From CAYNYM01 sp049366815 (GTDB lineage Bacteria > Desulfobacterota > DSM-4660 > Desulfatiglandales > HGW-15): 32,851 nucleotides of DNA. The notes under the pieces were generated by a model. The model was not told the origin of the DNA. It saw only the letters and a program-made list of their open reading frames with translations, and made no database searches. The DNA lies in assembly GCA_049366815.1 (NCBI GenBank), contig JBMNCO010000157.1:1-32851 (forward strand), given 5' to 3'. Shown one piece after another: positions 7,749 through 15,014 of the stretch (position 1 is its first letter; every line of letters starts with the position of its first letter). A program made the position numbers and the translations under genes.

Positions 7749-8120
7749 ATGGCCAAGTTAAAGATTGAAGACCTGAAAAGGATCAAGGATCAGACGAGGA
7801 AGGATACGGCGCTGAGGGAGGGCGGGGCCACGGTGAAGATCACGGTGCATATGGGAACCTGCGGTATCGCTGCAGGGGCCCGGGAGGTGATGAACGCCCT
7901 TCTGGAAGAAATGGCGGAGACGGATCGAGAGGATATCCGCGTAATCACCTCCGGATGCATGGGCATGTGCAGCAGTGAACCCAATGTGACCGTGGAGGTC
8001 CAGAACCATGACCCGGTGATCTACCAGCTCATGGACGCCAACAGGATGAGGCAGGTCTTCAAACGGCACGTCCTGAAGGGAGAGGTGCAGACCGATTTTG
8101 CTTTGGCAAGAATGAAATAG
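7749..8120 (+). CDS. Thioredoxin-like [2Fe-2S] ferredoxin-domain protein
   Basis: A 123-residue protein of the thioredoxin-like [2Fe-2S] ferredoxin family, often found beside NuoE/NuoF-type genes of multimeric hydrogenases and formate dehydrogenases. Candidate ligands are Cys38 (HMGTCGIA), Cys70 and Cys74 (SGCMGMC). The position that is the first cysteine in NuoE-type sequences is His34 here. ATG 7749 is preceded by GGAGGAAAGG; an upstream in-frame start at 7698 lacks support. It follows the HATPase gene by 77 bases and precedes the NuoF-type gene by 118 bases, so it is likely an electron-transfer subunit of the complex. Confidence 0.85.
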   Translation: MAKLKIEDLKRIKDQTRKDTALREGGATVKITVHMGTCGIAAGAREVMNALLEEMAETDREDIRVITSGCMGMCSSEPNVTVEVQNHDPVIYQLMDANRMRQVFKRHVLKGEVQTDFALARMK

Positions 8121-8238
8121 CCCCTTTTGACAGGGGACAAAATCCATTGCTTATTACTCTTCGTCCACGTGCGCTGTGGGATTGTGAGATACATTTTTCG
8201 TACCTTATTTATTGACTATGGATTTAGGAGATCAGCCC

Positions 8239-10065
8239 ATGAGTAGTTTCAGAACCCATTTGCTCCTCTGCGGTGGAACCGCATGTCACGCTTCGGGAAG
8301 TCTTGAAGTGAGGAAAGCCCTTGAGAAGGAAATCTCCAAGCAGGGCCTGGATAAGGAAGTGCGCGTGATCGAAACCGGCTGCAACGGCTTCTGCGCTCAG
8401 GGGCCTGTCATGGTGGTACAACCTGACGGGATTTTTTATCAGAAGTTGACGGTGAAAGACATCCCCGAGCTTGTCGAAGAGCATTTTCTCAAGGGCCGTC
8501 CCGTTAAACGCCTCTTCTACGTTGAACCGGAATCGGCCGAGACCATACCGGATCTCAATGAAATTCCGTTCTTCTCAAAACAATTGCTGAGGGTTTTGAG
8601 GAACAAGGGCGTTCTCGATCCTGAAAAGATTGACGAGTATATTGCCCGTGACGGGTACCTTGCTGTGGGTAAGGCCCTTCTGGAAATGACCCCCGAACAG
8701 ATCATCGGAGAGCTCGAAAAATCGGGCCTGCGTGGGCGGGGCGGCGCCGGTTTTCCGACCTTCCTCAAGTGGAAATTTGCCAATGCCTCACCGGGTCCGG
8801 TCAAATTTGTCCTCTGTAACGCGGACGAAGGGGATCCAGGCGCCTTTATGGACCGGAGCGTGCTCGAGGCCGATCCCCATGCCGTGCTGGAAGGGATGAT
8901 CATCGCAGCCAAGGCCATCGGCGCCCATTACGGATATATTTACTGCCGGGCCGAATACCCGCTTGCCCTTCGAAGACTCGATATCGCCATAAGTCAGGCC
9001 CGGGAATATGGTCTTCTTGGAAAGGACGTCCTGGGGAGCGGGTTCGATTTTGACCTGGAGGTCTATCAGGGGGCGGGGGCCTTTGTCTGCGGTGAGGAGA
9101 CGGCCCTGATGCAAAGCATCGAAGGAAAACGGGGCATGCCACGGCCCAGGCCTCCATTCCCGGCCCAGCAGGGGCTTTGGAAAAAACCCAGTATCCTCAA
9201 TAATGTGGAAACCCTGGCCAATGTCCCCCAGATTATACTGAACGGAGGCGACTGGTACGCCAGTGTCGGGACCGAAGGGAGCAAGGGGACCAAGGTCTTC
9301 GCCCTCAGCGGGGCGGTGAACAACATCGGCCTGGTCGAGGTGCCGATGGGTATCAGCCTCAGAGAAATCATTTTTGAGATCGGGGGAGGAATCCCCGATA
9401 ACAAGGCCTTCAAGGCGGTTCAGTTAGGCGGACCCTCGGGCGGCTGCGTTCCGGAGCACCTCCTGGACACACCGACGGACTATGAGGCCATTGCCAAGGT
9501 CGGCGCGATCATGGGGTCCGGTGGTATGATTGTCATGGATGAAACGACCTGCATGGTGGACATGGCCCGTTTCTTTATCGATTTCTGTCGGGAAGAGTCC
9601 TGCGGTAAGTGTACGCCCTGTCGCGAGGGCACCAAGCGCATGCTGGAAATCCTGGAGAAGATCACCGAAGGAAGGGGAGAAATGCAGGATCTCGACGACC
9701 TGGAGGAGTTGAGCAGGTTCATCAAGGACTCGGCCCTCTGCGGCCTGGGTCAAACCGCGCCCAACCCGGTGCTCTCCACGCTGCAGTATTTCAGGCATGA
9801 ATATGAGGCCCATATTCTCGAAAAGCGCTGCCCCGCGCTGTCCTGTCTGGCCCTGCTCAGCTATTCCATCGACACGGAGACCTGCAAGTCCTGCGGATTG
9901 TGCAAGAAAAATTGCCCGGTTGAGGCCATTACGGGTTCAAAGAAACCGCCCGAACCTTTTGTGATACACGAAGAGAAGTGTATTCGCTGCGGGATGTGCT
10001 TCAACAAGTGTCCTTTCGGTGCGGTGATGAAGAGTTCCGGCAGGAAACTGGAGGCCGCAGCCTGA
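8239..10065 (+). CDS. nuoF: NuoF/HydB-like NADH-binding flavoprotein subunit
   Basis: A 608-residue diaphorase subunit. It has an N-terminal thioredoxin-like [2Fe-2S] domain (CGGTAC and CNGFC), then the NADH/FMN domain with GLRGRGGAGFP and NADEGDPGAF. An SLBB region follows, then the NuoF [4Fe-4S] motif ESCGKCTPCREG. The C-terminus adds two ferredoxin [4Fe-4S] motifs, CKSCGLCKKNCP and CIRCGMCFNKCP. This HydB-type architecture is typical of bifurcating hydrogenases and NAD-linked formate dehydrogenases. It is longer than the roughly 430-residue NuoF of complex I because of both extra ends. I chose ATG 8239 because AGGAG lies nine bases upstream; ATG 8218 and TTG 8212 are less well supported. 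It should exchange electrons with NAD(H) and probably ferredoxin in the cytoplasm. Confidence 0.95.
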   Translation: MSSFRTHLLLCGGTACHASGSLEVRKALEKEISKQGLDKEVRVIETGCNGFCAQGPVMVVQPDGIFYQKLTVKDIPELVEEHFLKGRPVKRLFYVEPESAETIPDLNEIPFFSKQLLRVLRNKGVLDPEKIDEYIARDGYLAVGKALLEMTPEQIIGELEKSGLRGRGGAGFPTFLKWKFANASPGPVKFVLCNADEGDPGAFMDRSVLEADPHAVLEGMIIAAKAIGAHYGYIYCRAEYPLALRRLDIAISQAREYGLLGKDVLGSGFDFDLEVYQGAGAFVCGEETALMQSIEGKRGMPRPRPPFPAQQGLWKKPSILNNVETLANVPQIILNGGDWYASVGTEGSKGTKVFALSGAVNNIGLVEVPMGISLREIIFEIGGGIPDNKAFKAVQLGGPSGGCVPEHLLDTPTDYEAIAKVGAIMGSGGMIVMDETTCMVDMARFFIDFCREESCGKCTPCREGTKRMLEILEKITEGRGEMQDLDDLEELSRFIKDSALCGLGQTAPNPVLSTLQYFRHEYEAHILEKRCPALSCLALLSYSIDTETCKSCGLCKKNCPVEAITGSKKPPEPFVIHEEKCIRCGMCFNKCPFGAVMKSSGRKLEAAA

Positions 10066-10356
10066 TTTTTCGTCGGCCTTTGAGAGGATGATTCAGTCAT
10101 TCCCTTTGGCTTGTAATATCACCGGGAGTGTGCTAAAAATTGCGCCTTCCGGCGGAACGCTGATGAGGCGGTGATCCAGGGAAGACGGCTCATTTCCCGA
10201 GTACACGCCTTGAATGCAATGGTGCATATGACTTTCAAATCAACAGGCTTCCTCATGGCACGGGGTGCACAAACGGACTGATCCCCATGGCGACTGCAGG
10301 GTGCCGTTGGTCGAGAAATTCATGGCCTATTCCCAAAAAGTATGAGGAATGAGGAG
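10066..10356. other. Intergenic spacer between fdh and rnf operons
   Basis: About 290 bases with no convincing gene. I found no strong terminator and no clear promoter. One site at 10256-10269 resembles a sigma54 promoter but has the wrong spacing. The size and position suggest that the cytochrome/rnf operon has its own promoter here, but I cannot place it. Confidence 0.5.
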
Positions 10357-10734
10357 ATGGGACAAAACAAAGAACGGGTTGTTGCTTATTGGATCGCAGG
10401 CATCTTCTTTGTGATAGGGGCGGTCTGTTACGCCGCCTTCCCGGAAAGGACGCCGGATCAACCGATCCGGATCATGTTCAAAAGCACGGGTGGAAAGGTC
10501 CTTTTCGACCATAAGTTGCACGTATCGGAGGAGGGATATGGATTTGCATGCAGCGACTGCCATCACGAGATAGAGGAGGAGGGGGACGAGCCGTCGGCCT
10601 GTGGAGAATGCCACATGTCTGACAGCGAAGAAGACGGCCTGAAGCGATCCGATGCATTGCACCAACAATGTATCGATTGCCATGAAGAATCGGGCGGAGG
10701 ACCGACAACGTGCAATGAGTGCCATATGCTCTAA
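10357..10734 (+). CDS. Membrane-anchored tetrahaem class III (c3-type) cytochrome
   Basis: A 125-residue protein with one N-terminal hydrophobic segment (residues about 8-26) that should anchor or export it. The periplasmic part has four CxxCH haem motifs: CSDCH, CGECH, CIDCH and CNECH. Additional histidines (FDHKLHVS, CHHE) fit bis-His ligation as in cytochrome c3/c7 proteins. ATG 10357 has GAGGA eight bases upstream; ATG 10342 would add five residues. It lies 62 bases before rnfC, and Rnf operons of sulfate reducers are known to carry multihaem cytochromes, so it probably links periplasmic electron carriers to the Rnf complex. Confidence 0.88.
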   Translation: MGQNKERVVAYWIAGIFFVIGAVCYAAFPERTPDQPIRIMFKSTGGKVLFDHKLHVSEEGYGFACSDCHHEIEEEGDEPSACGECHMSDSEEDGLKRSDALHQQCIDCHEESGGGPTTCNECHML

Positions 10735-10796
10735 GGAATCCGCCCGGCTTTTTTAAGAGGCGCCGGACGGTATTCTTTTTTCACGAGGAGGTTGAT

Positions 10797-12083
10797 ATGA
10801 TCAAACGATCGTTTTTCGGTTTGGCGAAACCCAAACTGAAAACCCCGGCTGTTGCAGTGGGCCGACAGTCCGACATCAAGGCGATACCCCTGCCCCAAAA
10901 GGTGACCCTTCTTCTGAAATCGGACGAAATCGGCGAGGGCGGGCTTCTGATCCAGATAGGGGACAAGGTGAGGACCGGGCAGAGATTGAGGATCGGAGAT
11001 GAGGACCGGACCTATTGCATCTCTCCTGTTACAGGAACGGTCTGTTCTATTGCACGGCATACGGGTTATCTCGGCCGATCCTTTCGGAGCATCACTATTG
11101 AGGCTACGGAAGAAGACCAGTGGGATCAGGAATTCGGGACGGAAGGGGGCACACCCAGCCAGGACAATGCCTTGAGATTTTTGGGATCGCTTCCCGGGGC
11201 ACCTGAATTCAAAAACCTCCTGGATCCGAGATTTCCGATAAAAATCGTTGTGATCAGTGGAATGGATAGGGATCTTCTGGTGGAGACCAATCGGCATCTG
11301 CTCAGGACCGATCGTGGAGACCTCAAACAGGGCATCGAGGTCTTGAAAAAGATTCGACCCGTTGGAAGAGTCGTCCTCGCGGTTCCCTCCGACCTTGTCG
11401 CCAAGGCCCCCCAGAGCGGTGTCGAAGTGAAGGTCATGGATATCGCTTATCCCTATACCCTGCCGCGTCTCATGGTGGAAAAGATCCTGGGGGAGGCTGT
11501 TCCCGCCACCGGGAAACTCGAGGAGGCGGGGGTGGGTTTTGTCAGTGCAGAGGCCGTCATGGCACTTGGGAAGGCCTTCAGGGATCGTGTGATGCCCGTT
11601 GAAAAAGTCCTGACGGTGATTGGAAAGGACGAAAGTCCAACCGTGGTTCGCGTCAGGGTCGGGACCCCTGTCAGGGATGTCCTGGAGTCATTGAATATCG
11701 AAGCGGGCCACGGGGATCGCATCGTGTTCGGGGGCCCCATGGCGGGTCAGGCCGTCTATTCCCTGGATGCGCCGGTAGGCGTCGATACGGACGCCCTCAT
11801 GATCCAGGACACAACGGAGGTGATTCCCTGGGCCGACACCCACTGCGTGAACTGCGGGGAGTGCGTGAGGGCCTGTCCCGCCGATGTCCCTGTCAACATG
11901 CTCGTCCGTTTTCTGGAAAACGGCCTGTTTGAAGAAGCCGCTGAACGGTATGACCTTTTTTCGTGTGTCGAATGCGGCCTTTGCAGTTATGTGTGTATCG
12001 CCCGGATCCCCATATTTCAGTATATCATGCTTGGTAAATATGAATGTAACCGGATGAATCAAGCGGAGGAATCCCATGCTTAG
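10797..12083 (+). CDS. rnfC: RnfC subunit of the ion-translocating ferredoxin complex, lacking the NADH/FMN motif
   Basis: A 428-residue RnfC-family protein. It has the N-terminal barrel-sandwich region (SPVTGTV), the SLBB region and two C-terminal [4Fe-4S] motifs, CVNCGECVRACP and CVECGLCSYVC. Canonical RnfC is the NADH-oxidising subunit and carries a GxGGAGFP flavin/nucleotide loop and an NAECEP-like stretch. I find neither: the region has FGTEGGTPSQDNALRF and ISGMDRDLL instead. So NADH binding by this protein is doubtful. ATG 10797 is preceded by GAGGAGG, whereas an upstream in-frame ATG at 10719 overlaps the cytochrome gene. The 3' end overlaps rnfD by eight bases. Confidence 0.9.
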   Translation: MIKRSFFGLAKPKLKTPAVAVGRQSDIKAIPLPQKVTLLLKSDEIGEGGLLIQIGDKVRTGQRLRIGDEDRTYCISPVTGTVCSIARHTGYLGRSFRSITIEATEEDQWDQEFGTEGGTPSQDNALRFLGSLPGAPEFKNLLDPRFPIKIVVISGMDRDLLVETNRHLLRTDRGDLKQGIEVLKKIRPVGRVVLAVPSDLVAKAPQSGVEVKVMDIAYPYTLPRLMVEKILGEAVPATGKLEEAGVGFVSAEAVMALGKAFRDRVMPVEKVLTVIGKDESPTVVRVRVGTPVRDVLESLNIEAGHGDRIVFGGPMAGQAVYSLDAPVGVDTDALMIQDTTEVIPWADTHCVNCGECVRACPADVPVNMLVRFLENGLFEEAAERYDLFSCVECGLCSYVCIARIPIFQYIMLGKYECNRMNQAEESHA

Positions 12084-13044
12084 CCAGAAGCTGTTTGTCG
12101 GTTCACACGCCCCCTATTGGCATAACAGGAGCAGCATTACCGAGAAGAATTGTCATATCATGATAGCGTGCCTTCCGGCGGTCATATTCGGTATTTTTCA
12201 GTTCGGCGTCCCGGCGCTGCGGGTCGTTTTGTTTTCCGTTTCCTGTGCCATGATCTGGGAATTCCTTATGAATCTCGCCATGAAGCGGCCCGCGACCATT
12301 GGAGACGGTAATGCCGCGCTTATCGGTCTGCTTTTCGCCATGTTGCTGCCCGCCGCAATCCCATGGTGGGGGGTTGTTGTCGGAACCCTCTTGGCGATCA
12401 TTGTGGGAAAGCAGATCTGGGGGGGAATCGGTTGCAACCCCTTTCATCCCTCCCTGGTCGCCCTTGCGATCATTATGCTTTCGTGGAAGGGGATGCTGGA
12501 TTTCGACGAGGCCTTGGTCAATTATGATTTCGGTTTCGCCGCGGCCTATCCCCTTGCTGCGGTCAAATATTTTGGTTCTTCCGCAGTGGAGAATTATCCC
12601 CTCAGCGGACTGCTCATGGGGCGGCAGGTCGGCGGCATAGGGGTGACATTCGGGCTGGGGCTGATCATCGGAGGCCTCTATCTGATCATCAGGGGTTTTA
12701 TCCGATGGGAGATCTCTCTCTCTTTTCTCGTGGGGATTTTTTTTACGGCCCTTTTTTTCAACTATGCAAACCCGGAAAATTATGCTGCCCCAATGTTTCA
12801 CATATTGAGCGGCTATACCCTGATCGGGGCATTTTTCCTCCTGACCGAGGATTCCTCTTCGCCGGTCAATTTTCTGCCCATGCTGATCTATGGACTTTTG
12901 GCCGGTGTCTTAACCGTTCTCATACGCAACATCGGCTTCTTCGTGGATGGCGTGGTCTTTGCCGTGCTTTTGCTGAATGTGGCCAACCCACTGCTTGACA
13001 AGATCAGGCCGAAGGCCATGGGAGGGGAGATCGAAAATGCGTGA
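12076..13044 (+). CDS. rnfD: RnfD membrane subunit
   Basis: A 322-residue integral membrane protein of the RnfD/NqrB family with about nine hydrophobic segments. Family features include GGIGCNPFHPSLVALA and the C-terminal NVANPLLDKIRP. Canonical RnfD carries a covalently bound FMN on the threonine of a (S)GATPLA-like motif. Here the aligned stretch reads FAAAYPLAAVK, so the flavin-accepting threonine appears replaced by tyrosine. The start overlaps the rnfC end, and the end overlaps rnfG by eight bases, consistent with tight coupling in one operon. The subunit should form part of the ion channel and electron path across the membrane. Confidence 0.92.
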   Translation: MLSQKLFVGSHAPYWHNRSSITEKNCHIMIACLPAVIFGIFQFGVPALRVVLFSVSCAMIWEFLMNLAMKRPATIGDGNAALIGLLFAMLLPAAIPWWGVVVGTLLAIIVGKQIWGGIGCNPFHPSLVALAIIMLSWKGMLDFDEALVNYDFGFAAAYPLAAVKYFGSSAVENYPLSGLLMGRQVGGIGVTFGLGLIIGGLYLIIRGFIRWEISLSFLVGIFFTALFFNYANPENYAAPMFHILSGYTLIGAFFLLTEDSSSPVNFLPMLIYGLLAGVLTVLIRNIGFFVDGVVFAVLLLNVANPLLDKIRPKAMGGEIENA

Positions 13045-13621
13045 GATGCTCAAACTTTTTATCGTGATCGTTATCTTCAGTGCCGTGTCGGGTGGCGGCC
13101 TGGCGGCCCTCCGGGGAGCGACCAAAGACCGTATCGAGAGCCAGCAGCTCAAATTCGTGAAGGGACCGACACTCCAGAAGATACTGGCGGGAAGTTCCAA
13201 CGTTCCCATAGACGATCGTTTCAAGATCACGGACGGAAAGACTGAATGGGTTTTCTTTGTGGGAGAATTCGATGGGAAGCGCAACACGGTGGCCTTTGAA
13301 TCCTTTGGGAAAGGTTTCGGGGGAGATATCGGTGTTCTCGTCGCTGTGAACATCGAAAATGACGAGATCGTCGGGGTCGGTGTGACCACCCATAGTGAAA
13401 CGCCTGGTCTCGGGGCGAGGATCAAGACGGAAGAAGGTTTTATCGCACAATTTAAGGGTCTTTCCATCAAGGAGCCTTTTAAAGTCAAGGCCGACGGAGG
13501 GCAGATGGACGCCATAAGCGGGGCGACGGTATCCTCGCGGGGGGTCTGCGGGGCCATTGTTGACCTTGGTGAGACTTATCTTCGTCTGAAGACACAGATC
13601 TTGGAGAAGCTCAAAGCATAG
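13037..13621 (+). CDS. rnfG: RnfG, covalent-FMN subunit
   Basis: A 194-residue protein with one N-terminal transmembrane segment (about 6-25) and a periplasmic FMN-binding domain. The flavinylation motif SGATVSSRGV is intact, so covalent FMN attachment to the threonine is expected; this needs an ApbE flavin transferase encoded elsewhere. HSETPGLGARI is the other family hallmark. I chose ATG 13037, preceded by GGAGGGGAG, rather than an upstream in-frame start inside rnfD. It should exchange electrons on the outer face, plausibly with the cytochrome encoded at the head of the operon. Confidence 0.93.
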   Translation: MREMLKLFIVIVIFSAVSGGGLAALRGATKDRIESQQLKFVKGPTLQKILAGSSNVPIDDRFKITDGKTEWVFFVGEFDGKRNTVAFESFGKGFGGDIGVLVAVNIENDEIVGVGVTTHSETPGLGARIKTEEGFIAQFKGLSIKEPFKVKADGGQMDAISGATVSSRGVCGAIVDLGETYLRLKTQILEKLKA

Positions 13622-13645
13622 AGACATTCAGGGAGAGAAAAGCTG

Positions 13646-14260
13646 ATGGCAAAGAGTGTTGTTCAGGAATTTGCAAAGGGGTTGTGGGCCGAGATCCCGC
13701 CGTTTCGTCTTGTTCTGGGGCTCTGCCCGACCCTGGCTGTGACAAAGGCCGTAGGAGACGGCTTCGGTATGGGGCTTGCCACTACCTTTGTGCTGGTCTG
13801 CTCGAATATGCTTATTTCCCTCCTCCGCAACGTCATTCCGAAGCGGGTAAGGATCGCATGTTACATCGTGGTGATTGCCACCTTTGTGACCGTTGTGGAG
13901 TTGTTGATGCAGGCTTACGCCTATAATCTGTTCCAGGCCTTGGGCATTTTTATCCCCCTTATCGTGGTCAACTGCATTGTTCTCGGCCGCGCAGAGGCCT
14001 TTGCATCCAAGAACGGTGTAGTGGCCTCCCTGGCCGACGGCCTGGGGATCGGCGTGGGATTTACGCTGTCCTTGACGGCCCTGTCCCTTTTCCGGGAGGT
14101 GTTGGGAAGCGGGTCCTTGACCCTGCCCTTTGAGATTGCTTCCTTTCCCCATGTGTTTGGGATGTCCTTCCAGCCTTTTTCCTTTATGGTGGAGGCACCG
14201 GGAGCCTTCGTGTGCCTGGGCCTGATGCTGTGTCTTATGAATATACTTGGCAAAAAATAA
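13646..14260 (+). CDS. rnfE: RnfE membrane subunit
   Basis: A 204-residue six-helix membrane protein of the RnfA/RnfE/NqrD family. GLCPTLAVT and VVNCIVLGRAEAFA carry the two conserved cysteines. Together with those in RnfA they are thought to hold an intramembrane Fe-S cluster. ATG 13646 follows a GGGAGAG ribosome site, 24 bases after rnfG. Its length is typical, and I see nothing odd. Confidence 0.95.
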   Translation: MAKSVVQEFAKGLWAEIPPFRLVLGLCPTLAVTKAVGDGFGMGLATTFVLVCSNMLISLLRNVIPKRVRIACYIVVIATFVTVVELLMQAYAYNLFQALGIFIPLIVVNCIVLGRAEAFASKNGVVASLADGLGIGVGFTLSLTALSLFREVLGSGSLTLPFEIASFPHVFGMSFQPFSFMVEAPGAFVCLGLMLCLMNILGKK

Positions 14261-14299
14261 TGACGGAGACCTTTCCGATCAAAGGCAAGGAGTAATTCA

Positions 14300-14875
14300 A
14301 TGGGTGACTATCTTTTACTGGGCATCAGTTGCATCTTTGTCAACAATATCCTCTTGATGCAGTATCTGGGGAACTGCCCCTTTCTCGGTGTCTCCAAGAA
14401 GATGGAGACCGCCATCGGCATGGCTATGGCCGTTGTCTTCGTGTTGGTCATGGCCGGCGCCATCACCTGGATTACGGAACACATTCTGCTGAAGCCTTTC
14501 GGCTATGAATACCTCCGAACGCTCGCTTTCATCCTGGTGATCGCCTCCCTGGTCCAGTTTGTGGAGATGTTCCTCAAAAAGAGCATCCCGGCCCTCTATG
14601 CGGGCCTGGGCATCTTTCTTCCCCTTATTACAACGAACTGCGCGGTGATGGGTGTCTGCCTCATCAATATCAAAGAGGAATATGATTTTCTCCAGGCCCT
14701 TATCGCCTCATTCAGTTATGCCCTTGGTTTCGGCCTGGCGCTGGTCCTGTTTGCCGGTGTCCGGGAGCGCATCCTCCTGGCAAGGGTGCCCAGGCCTCTA
14801 CAGGATACGGCCATCGGTCTGGTGGGAGCCGGTATGATGTCTCTTGCCTTTTTTGCCTTTAAGGGGATGGTTTAG
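14300..14875 (+). CDS. rnfA: RnfA membrane subunit
   Basis: A 191-residue six-helix membrane protein of the RnfA/NqrE family. GNCPFLGVSKK and TTNCAVMGVCL hold the conserved intramembrane cysteines that match those of RnfE in an inverted topology. Start ATG 14300 has AAGGAG upstream. The length is the family norm. A 139-base gap then separates it from rnfB, the largest gap inside the operon. I see no terminator in that gap. Confidence 0.95.
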   Translation: MGDYLLLGISCIFVNNILLMQYLGNCPFLGVSKKMETAIGMAMAVVFVLVMAGAITWITEHILLKPFGYEYLRTLAFILVIASLVQFVEMFLKKSIPALYAGLGIFLPLITTNCAVMGVCLINIKEEYDFLQALIASFSYALGFGLALVLFAGVRERILLARVPRPLQDTAIGLVGAGMMSLAFFAFKGMV

Positions 14876-15014
14876 GAGGGGGTCTGCCGTGTCTATCGCG
14901 TCAAGGCCCGTTGCTGGTTTGTGTGCGGGGAGATGCAGGGTGAGGGAGGCCGGGACAAGAAGTCAACTCTGATCCTTAACTTGAGCACATGCTTTTTCAG
15001 ATAGGAGGCATTTC

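Noticed and set aside
8122..8137. CCCC...GGGG hairpin after the ferredoxin gene as a terminator
   Set aside because: Only four pairs around an eight-base loop and no proper T run; the operon most likely continues into nuoF.
10256..10269. TGGCACG...TGC resembling a sigma54 promoter before the cytochrome gene
   Set aside because: The GG-to-GC spacing is two bases short; sigma54 promoters tolerate almost no change there.
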